Assembly: GCA_012515235.1 (NCBI GenBank)
Contig: JAAYYU010000191.1
Coordinates: 30,397-94,396 of the forward strand
DNA from: Candidatus Anammoximicrobium sp.
GTDB taxonomy: Bacteria > Planctomycetota > Planctomycetia > Pirellulales > Pirellulaceae
Direction of reading: 5' to 3'
Length of the DNA stretch: 64,000 bases
In this document: positions 59,735 through 64,000 of the stretch, piece after piece
How positions within the stretch are numbered: position 1 is the first letter of the stretch
Layout: each line of letters begins with the position of its first letter
Position numbers and translations under genes: made by a program
The notes under the pieces: generated by a model
What the model was told of the DNA's origin: nothing
The model's database searches: none
Seen by the model: only the letters and a program-made list of their open reading frames with translations

Positions 59735-60961
59735 ATGAATATCTTGTTGTGCAATCATTACGCCGGTTCGCACCGGCATGGCATGGAATACCGGCCCTAC
59801 TATCTGGCGCGCGAGTGGGTACGCCGCGGACACCACGTGACGATCGTAGCCGCCTCGCGTTCCCATCTGCGGCAGCAGAATCCGTCGTGCGCAGAACGAG
59901 CGGCTGTCGAATGGATCGATGGCATCCGCTACGTCTGGCTGCGGACGCCGCCTTATGCGGGCAACGGCATCCGGCGCGTGGCGAATATGTTCTCCTTCGT
60001 GGGTCAACTGCTGCGGCGCGGCGGCGACGTCGTGGGGGACTGGCGGCCGGATGCCGTCATCGCCTCGTCCACCTATCCCCTGGACATCCTTCCCACGCAT
60101 CGCCTGGCGCGGCGTTACCACGCCAAGCTGTTGTTCGAGGTGCATGACTTGTGGCCCTTGACGCCGATGGAGTTGGGGGGCATGTCCCGCTGGCACCCCT
60201 TCATCATGTCGTTGCAGTGGGCCGAGGATTTCGCCTATCGCCGGGCAGACCGCGTGGTCTCCCTGTTGCCCAAGGCCGACAGTTACATGCGTCAGCGCGG
60301 GATGGCGGCGGACAAGTTCCAGCACATTCCCAACGGCGTGGACCTGGGAGAGTGGGAACGCTGCGATCAAAAACTGCCCGAAAGCCACGAGCGGATCATC
60401 CGCGACGAACGGCAGGCCGGCCGCTTTCTGGTGGGCTACGCCGGCGGGCACGGGTTGTCCAATGCCTTGGAGTTCTTGCTCGCGGCGGCGGAACAGCTGA
60501 GGGATCAGCCGGTGACATTCCTGCTGGTGGGCCAAGGGCCGGAAAAGCCGACGTTGGAACAAATCGCCCAGGTCCGCGGCCTGACGAATGTGCGGTTCCT
60601 GGCACCGCTGCCCAAAGCGGCCGTGCCCTCGTTTCTCACGGACATGGACGCTTTGTATCTGGGGTGGCGCCGGCAACCGCTGTACCGGTTCGGGATCAGC
60701 GCCAACAAGCTGTTCGACTACATGATGGCGGCCCGCCCGGTGATCCATTCCATCGAGACGGCCGCCGACCCCGTGGCCGAAAGCGGCTGCGGCGTGTGCT
60801 GCGCCCCGGAGGATCCGGCGGCCATCGCGCGGGCCACCCGAGAACTGCTGGAGCGGCACCCCGACGAACGCCAGCGAATGGGCCGGCTCGGCCGGGAGTA
60901 CGTCCTTCGGCATCACACCTACGCAACCTTGGCGGATCGCTTTCTGGAGGTCCTGACATGA
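59735..60961 (+). CDS. Glycosyltransferase family 4 (WbuB-like)
   Basis: The 408-residue GT-B enzyme starts MNILLCNHYAGSHRHGMEYRPYYLAREWVRRGHHVTIVAAS, very like WbuB-type N-acetyl-fucosaminyl- or amino-sugar transferases. The acceptor domain has FEVHDLWPLTPMELGG, and the donor domain has FLLVGQGPEKPTLEQIAQ and YRFGISANKLFDYMMAARPVIHS. It probably adds the second sugar after the phosphoglycosyl transferase step. The ATG at 59735 is used. The stop overlaps the next start (ATGA). Confidence 0.9.
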   Translation: MNILLCNHYAGSHRHGMEYRPYYLAREWVRRGHHVTIVAASRSHLRQQNPSCAERAAVEWIDGIRYVWLRTPPYAGNGIRRVANMFSFVGQLLRRGGDVVGDWRPDAVIASSTYPLDILPTHRLARRYHAKLLFEVHDLWPLTPMELGGMSRWHPFIMSLQWAEDFAYRRADRVVSLLPKADSYMRQRGMAADKFQHIPNGVDLGEWERCDQKLPESHERIIRDERQAGRFLVGYAGGHGLSNALEFLLAAAEQLRDQPVTFLLVGQGPEKPTLEQIAQVRGLTNVRFLAPLPKAAVPSFLTDMDALYLGWRRQPLYRFGISANKLFDYMMAARPVIHSIETAADPVAESGCGVCCAPEDPAAIARATRELLERHPDERQRMGRLGREYVLRHHTYATLADRFLEVLT

Positions 60962-61716
60962 TTCCGACTGCCTCTCCATCGCCATCCCTGCGGGCTGTGT
61001 CCCACGGTGCCGGCGGCGTCCAGACGGAGGAAGAAGCGCGGGTGGTGGCCGCCTACGCGCGCCGCAAAGACACGGTTCCGCCCGACCGTTACTCGTTCTT
61101 CAACCCTGGCAATCTGTTCATGGTGCAGACGCGCGAATGGGAGGTGCTGCGGCTCCTGCGCCGGCTTGACGGCACGCCCTTGGCCTCGAAAAAGATCCTG
61201 GAAATCGGCTGCGGGACGGGGCACTGGCTGCGCGAATTTATTCGTTGGGGAGCCCGCCCCGAAAATCTGACGGGCGTGGATCTGTTGCCGGAACGGATCG
61301 CGGAAGCCCGGCGACTGTGCCCGGAAGGCGTGCGTTTGACCTGCGGCGGCGCGAACGACGTGCAGGCGCCGGACGCAAGCTTCGACCTGATCCTGCAAGC
61401 CACCGTCTTTACGTCGGTTCTGGAGCCCCGCGTCAAACAACAGATCGCCGGCGAAATGCTGCGACTGGTCCGGCCCGAGGGCACGATCCTCTGGTACGAC
61501 TTCCGCATCGACAACCCGAAGAATCCCGATGTCCGCGGGGTGGGACGGGCGGAGATCCGGCGCCTGTTTCCGGACTGCCGCATCGAACTCCGGCCGATCA
61601 CGCTGGCTCCGCCCCTGGCCCGCCGGCTGGCAGGGTATTCACGCTGGCTTTGCGAACTGCTGCAGGCGTGCCCGTTGCTGTGTACCCACTATCTGGGAGC
61701 GATCCGGAGGCTGTGA
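60958..61716 (+). CDS. SAM-dependent methyltransferase
   Basis: The 252-residue class I methyltransferase has the SAM-binding motif KKILEIGCGTGHWLREFI (about 78-95), the acidic motif II GVDLLPERIAEAR and the post-motif DLILQATVFTSVLEP. The C-terminal LYRDFRIDNPKNPDVRG-like stretch (WYDFRIDNPKNPDVRGVG) is shared by methyltransferases in O-antigen loci. It probably methylates a sugar or the chain end. Coupled by overlap to the GT4 gene before it. Confidence 0.88.
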   Translation: MIPTASPSPSLRAVSHGAGGVQTEEEARVVAAYARRKDTVPPDRYSFFNPGNLFMVQTREWEVLRLLRRLDGTPLASKKILEIGCGTGHWLREFIRWGARPENLTGVDLLPERIAEARRLCPEGVRLTCGGANDVQAPDASFDLILQATVFTSVLEPRVKQQIAGEMLRLVRPEGTILWYDFRIDNPKNPDVRGVGRAEIRRLFPDCRIELRPITLAPPLARRLAGYSRWLCELLQACPLLCTHYLGAIRRL

Positions 61717-61804
61717 AACAAGGGCTCGGATCGGACCCGGGAGCCGCCGTCGCGAACGGACGGATGACGGCAGCGTGATTCACCTGGTGAAAAGGACTGG
61801 CCGC

Positions 61805-62419
61805 ATGACCAAGCGTTGTTTTGACATCACCGTGGCCTGGCTCGGATTGCTCTTCCTGTCGCCCCTGCTGTTCGTCGTCTTCCTCGCCATCTATGCGACC
61901 GAAGGACGGCCGGTGTTCTTCCGTCAGCGCAGAATCGGCTGGAAAGGCCGCCCGTTCACCATGTACAAGTTCCGCACGATGCGAATCGCGCGGAACACCG
62001 AGTCGGGTTCGTTCGACGCGGGAGATGGCTCGCGCGTCACAAGGCTGGGCCAGGTGCTGCGGAAGACCAAGCTGGATGAGTTGCCGCAACTGTGGAACGT
62101 CCTGCGTGGCGACATGTCCCTGGTGGGGCCGCGGCCGGAGGTGGAACAGTGGGTCGGCCTGTATCCGCACCGCTGGGCAAAGGTGCTGCAAGTCCGACCC
62201 GGCGTGACGGACCCGGCGTCCATCGTGTACCGCGACGAGGAGCGGTTGCTCGGACAGGCCGCTGATCCCCTCCAGACCTACCGGCAACACGTCCTGCCCC
62301 ACAAACTGACGCTGTACGAAGAGTATGTCGCAACTCGGACCTTCTGGCGTGATCTAAGGATTATCGCCCAAACCTTGTTGGCGGTCGTCTGGCCGCGTGC
62401 GGGGAAGGAGCCCCTATGA
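61805..62419 (+). CDS. Polyprenyl-phosphate phosphoglycosyl transferase (PglC/WbaP-type core)
   Basis: The 204-residue protein is a minimal bacterial sugar transferase: one N-terminal membrane re-entrant helix (VAWLGLLFLSPLLFVVFLAIYA), the positively charged FFRQRRIGWKGRPFTMYKFRTM, and the catalytic Asp-Glu in RKTKLDELPQLWNVLRGDMSLVGPRP. It starts glycan assembly by transferring a phospho-sugar from a UDP-sugar to undecaprenyl phosphate. It lies next to the PglE-like aminotransferase, which suggests a diamino-sugar as first sugar. A GTG at about 61777 is an alternative start. Confidence 0.93.
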   Translation: MTKRCFDITVAWLGLLFLSPLLFVVFLAIYATEGRPVFFRQRRIGWKGRPFTMYKFRTMRIARNTESGSFDAGDGSRVTRLGQVLRKTKLDELPQLWNVLRGDMSLVGPRPEVEQWVGLYPHRWAKVLQVRPGVTDPASIVYRDEERLLGQAADPLQTYRQHVLPHKLTLYEEYVATRTFWRDLRIIAQTLLAVVWPRAGKEPL

Positions 62420-63615
62420 AGAAAGTGCCTTTCTGCCAAGTCGTCTGTGACGGTCGAGAAGAGCAATATGTGATCGACGTGCTGCGCAGCGGCTGGTTGA
62501 CCACGGCCGGCAAAACACTGGAATTCGAACAGCGTTTCACCCAGGCGGTGGGAGCCAACTTCGCCTGTGCGGTCAATTCGTGCACGGCGGCGCTGCACCT
62601 GGCGCTGGAGGCGCTGGGCGTCCGGCCCGGCGACCGGGTGTTCGTCCCTACGATGACCTTTACGGCTACGGCCGAAGTCGTCCGTTACCTGGGCGCAGAC
62701 CCCGTGTTTCTGGATGTCGAATACGGCACGTCGCTGTTGACCCCCGCCATCGTCGAACAGGCCCTCCGCCAACACCCCGAGGTCAAGGTGCTGATCCCCG
62801 TGCACTTCGGCGGGCAGGCGGCGGAAATGACCCGCTCCGACGACGCCGGCATCCTGGACCTCTGCCGCCAAGCCGGGGTGCGCGTCGTCGAGGATGCGGC
62901 ACACGCTTTTCCGGCCCGGCGGGACGGCCGTATGGTCGGCAGCTTCGGCGAGATCACGTGCTTCAGCTTCTACGCCAACAAAACGATCACCACGGGCGAA
63001 GGCGGCATGTTGGTGACGGACGACGAGGAACTGTACCGGCGAGTCAAGATCATGCGGCTGCACGGAATCGACCGCGATGTGTGGAACCGGTTCACAGCCG
63101 CCAAGCCGTCCTGGGAATACGATGTCGTCGCCCCCGGCTTCAAGTACAATTTGCCCGATCTGGCGGCGGCCATCGGACTGGCCCAACTCGAACGTGCCGA
63201 GGCGTTGCGGCGGGAACGCGAACGCTGTGCCCGCTTCTATCTGCGCGAACTGGCGAGCGTGCCGGGACTCGACCTGCCCGTCTCTCGCGTGCCCGAAGCC
63301 GATCACGCCTGGCACCTGTTCCCCGTGGTCTTGAACAAACACGCCCCGGTCTCACGGAATGAATTCATTACCCTGCTGGCAGAGCACGGCGTCGGCACGT
63401 CGGTACACTACAAACCGCTGCATCGCATGACCTACTATCGGGAACGGTACCAACTCCGCGCCGAAGACTTCCCCAACGCCGAACGCATCTGGCAGGGCTG
63501 CGTCTCGCTGCCGGTTTATCCGACTCTGGGCGACGAAGATCTGGCCTACGTCTGCGACACGATCAAGCAGGCGCTGGATGTGAGCCGCCAGACGAATTGG
63601 AGACGCGCCGCCTGA
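62416..63615 (+). CDS. DegT/DnrJ/EryC1 aminotransferase (PglE-like)
   Basis: The 399-residue PLP enzyme has AVNSCTAALHLALEALGV, VEDAAHAFPA and the PLP lysine in SFYANKTITTGEGGMLV. Sequence features are those of UDP-4-keto-sugar C4-aminotransferases (PglE/PseC/ArnB branch) rather than WbpE. It could aminate the product of the CapD-type dehydratase at 44100. Its start overlaps the stop of the phosphoglycosyl transferase (ATGA). It is the last plus-strand gene of the locus. Confidence 0.92.
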   Translation: MKKVPFCQVVCDGREEQYVIDVLRSGWLTTAGKTLEFEQRFTQAVGANFACAVNSCTAALHLALEALGVRPGDRVFVPTMTFTATAEVVRYLGADPVFLDVEYGTSLLTPAIVEQALRQHPEVKVLIPVHFGGQAAEMTRSDDAGILDLCRQAGVRVVEDAAHAFPARRDGRMVGSFGEITCFSFYANKTITTGEGGMLVTDDEELYRRVKIMRLHGIDRDVWNRFTAAKPSWEYDVVAPGFKYNLPDLAAAIGLAQLERAEALRRERERCARFYLRELASVPGLDLPVSRVPEADHAWHLFPVVLNKHAPVSRNEFITLLAEHGVGTSVHYKPLHRMTYYRERYQLRAEDFPNAERIWQGCVSLPVYPTLGDEDLAYVCDTIKQALDVSRQTNWRRAA

Positions 63616-63644
63616 CGCCTGCTCCCGGCGGACTCCGCACACGC

Positions 63645-64000
63645 CTACAACCAGTCGCCGTAATGCTCGAACAGGTAGTCCACGTCCAGGACGTCGAGCG
63701 TGTTGGCTCCGCCGTTCAGGGCGTGTGCTTCCACCAGGTCGAAGCCCTCGCCGAAACTGGACACTCCGGGCATCTGGAACGTGAACGCATTGCCTCGCCC
63801 GTACAGGTTGTCGTCGCCGACGGAATCGAACAGCCGAGCCGTATCGGCCCCGCCCAGCCGGGCATACGCCGACACGCTGTGGAAGCCCTGCCCGGAGACG
63901 AAAAACCCCGTCCCGCTCAGATAGGCGGACTCCGGACGACTGACAAACAGGTCGTCCCCGGCCGAATCGAACAGCATCGCCGTGTCTACTCCGCCCGCCG
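63645..64000 (-). CDS. C-terminus of a repeat-bearing surface protein, 5' part beyond window
   Basis: The minus-strand frame is open from the window edge to the TAG at 63645 (118 residues visible). It shows a roughly 48-residue repeat: GGVDTAMLFDSAGDDLFVSR, then GGADTARLFDSVGDDNLYGR, then a diverged GGANTLDVLDVDYLFEHYGDW that closes the chain. Such GGxDTA.LFDS.GDD repeats recall RTX-type calcium-binding and adhesin-like proteins in planctomycetes. It converges on the aminotransferase gene. Confidence 0.8.
   Translation of the reverse strand, partial: AGGVDTAMLFDSAGDDLFVSRPESAYLSGTGFFVSGQGFHSVSAYARLGGADTARLFDSVGDDNLYGRGNAFTFQMPGVSSFGEGFDLVEAHALNGGANTLDVLDVDYLFEHYGDWL

Overview
The window reads as chromosomal DNA of a GC-rich Planctomycetota bacterium, most likely of the Pirellulales/Planctomycetia type. 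The reasons are a giant secreted protein with an LEPR-xLL-type N-terminal motif, a DUF1559 pseudopilin-like protein, Tat-exported Gfo/Idh/MocA oxidoreductases, a secreted sulfatase and large secreted glycoside-hydrolase-like proteins, with long intergenic spacers between unrelated transcription units. The lineage call is inference from gene content. I saw no rRNA, tRNA or CRISPR array.

Layout. 1-5934 (minus, cut by the window edge): giant surface protein. 6602-8860 (minus): DPP IV-type peptidase. 9176-15577 (plus): a compact unit with an ArsR-type regulator, octaheme cytochrome c, membrane-anchored heptaheme cytochrome c, di-heme cytochrome b and two YeeE/YedE sulfur-transporter halves, the second fused to a rhodanese-like domain. 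It looks like a quinol-linked periplasmic reductase for a sulfur (or nitrogen) compound coupled to sulfur import. 15.7-29.5 kb: secreted or catabolic genes (Gfo/Idh/MocA, DUF4838-type hydrolase, sulfatase, a large carbohydrate-active-like protein, a NagB-like protein), with a decayed beta-helix pseudogene and an HNH/coiled-coil gene pair in between. 29.6-31.9 kb: a PAS histidine kinase divergent from a CsrA domain fused to a receiver domain. 32.0-41.1 kb: mixed genes including DUF1559, YbaK, an SGNH hydrolase, a cysteine synthase/cysteinyl-tRNA-synthetase fusion, Bcp peroxiredoxin and an esterase. 41.4-63.6 kb (all plus): a surface-polysaccharide locus. 63.6-64.0 kb (minus, cut by the edge): C-terminus of a second repeat-bearing surface protein.

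Polysaccharide locus. A CapD/FlaA1-type 4,6-dehydratase and a WbpB/WbpD/WbpE set make amino sugars. A phosphoglycosyl transferase (61805) presumably starts lipid-linked assembly and two GT4 enzymes extend it. A Wzx flippase and one or two Wzy/WaaL-like membrane proteins export and polymerise it. An acyl carrier protein, a KAS III-like enzyme, a hexapeptide acyltransferase, a FemAB/GNAT-like protein, a NodB-like deacetylase, an alpha/alpha-toroid protein and a methyltransferase probably modify it. WbpA (UDP-GlcNAc 6-dehydrogenase) and a Wzz/BY-kinase are not in the window.

The points I find most worth a second look are the CsrA-receiver fusion with its divergent kinase, a three-copy palindromic MITE-like element whose hairpin core is flipped relative to its flanks in one copy, the CysK-CysS fusion that has lost the HIGH and KMSKS signatures, and the cytochrome/YeeE unit under a possible thiol-sensing ArsR regulator.
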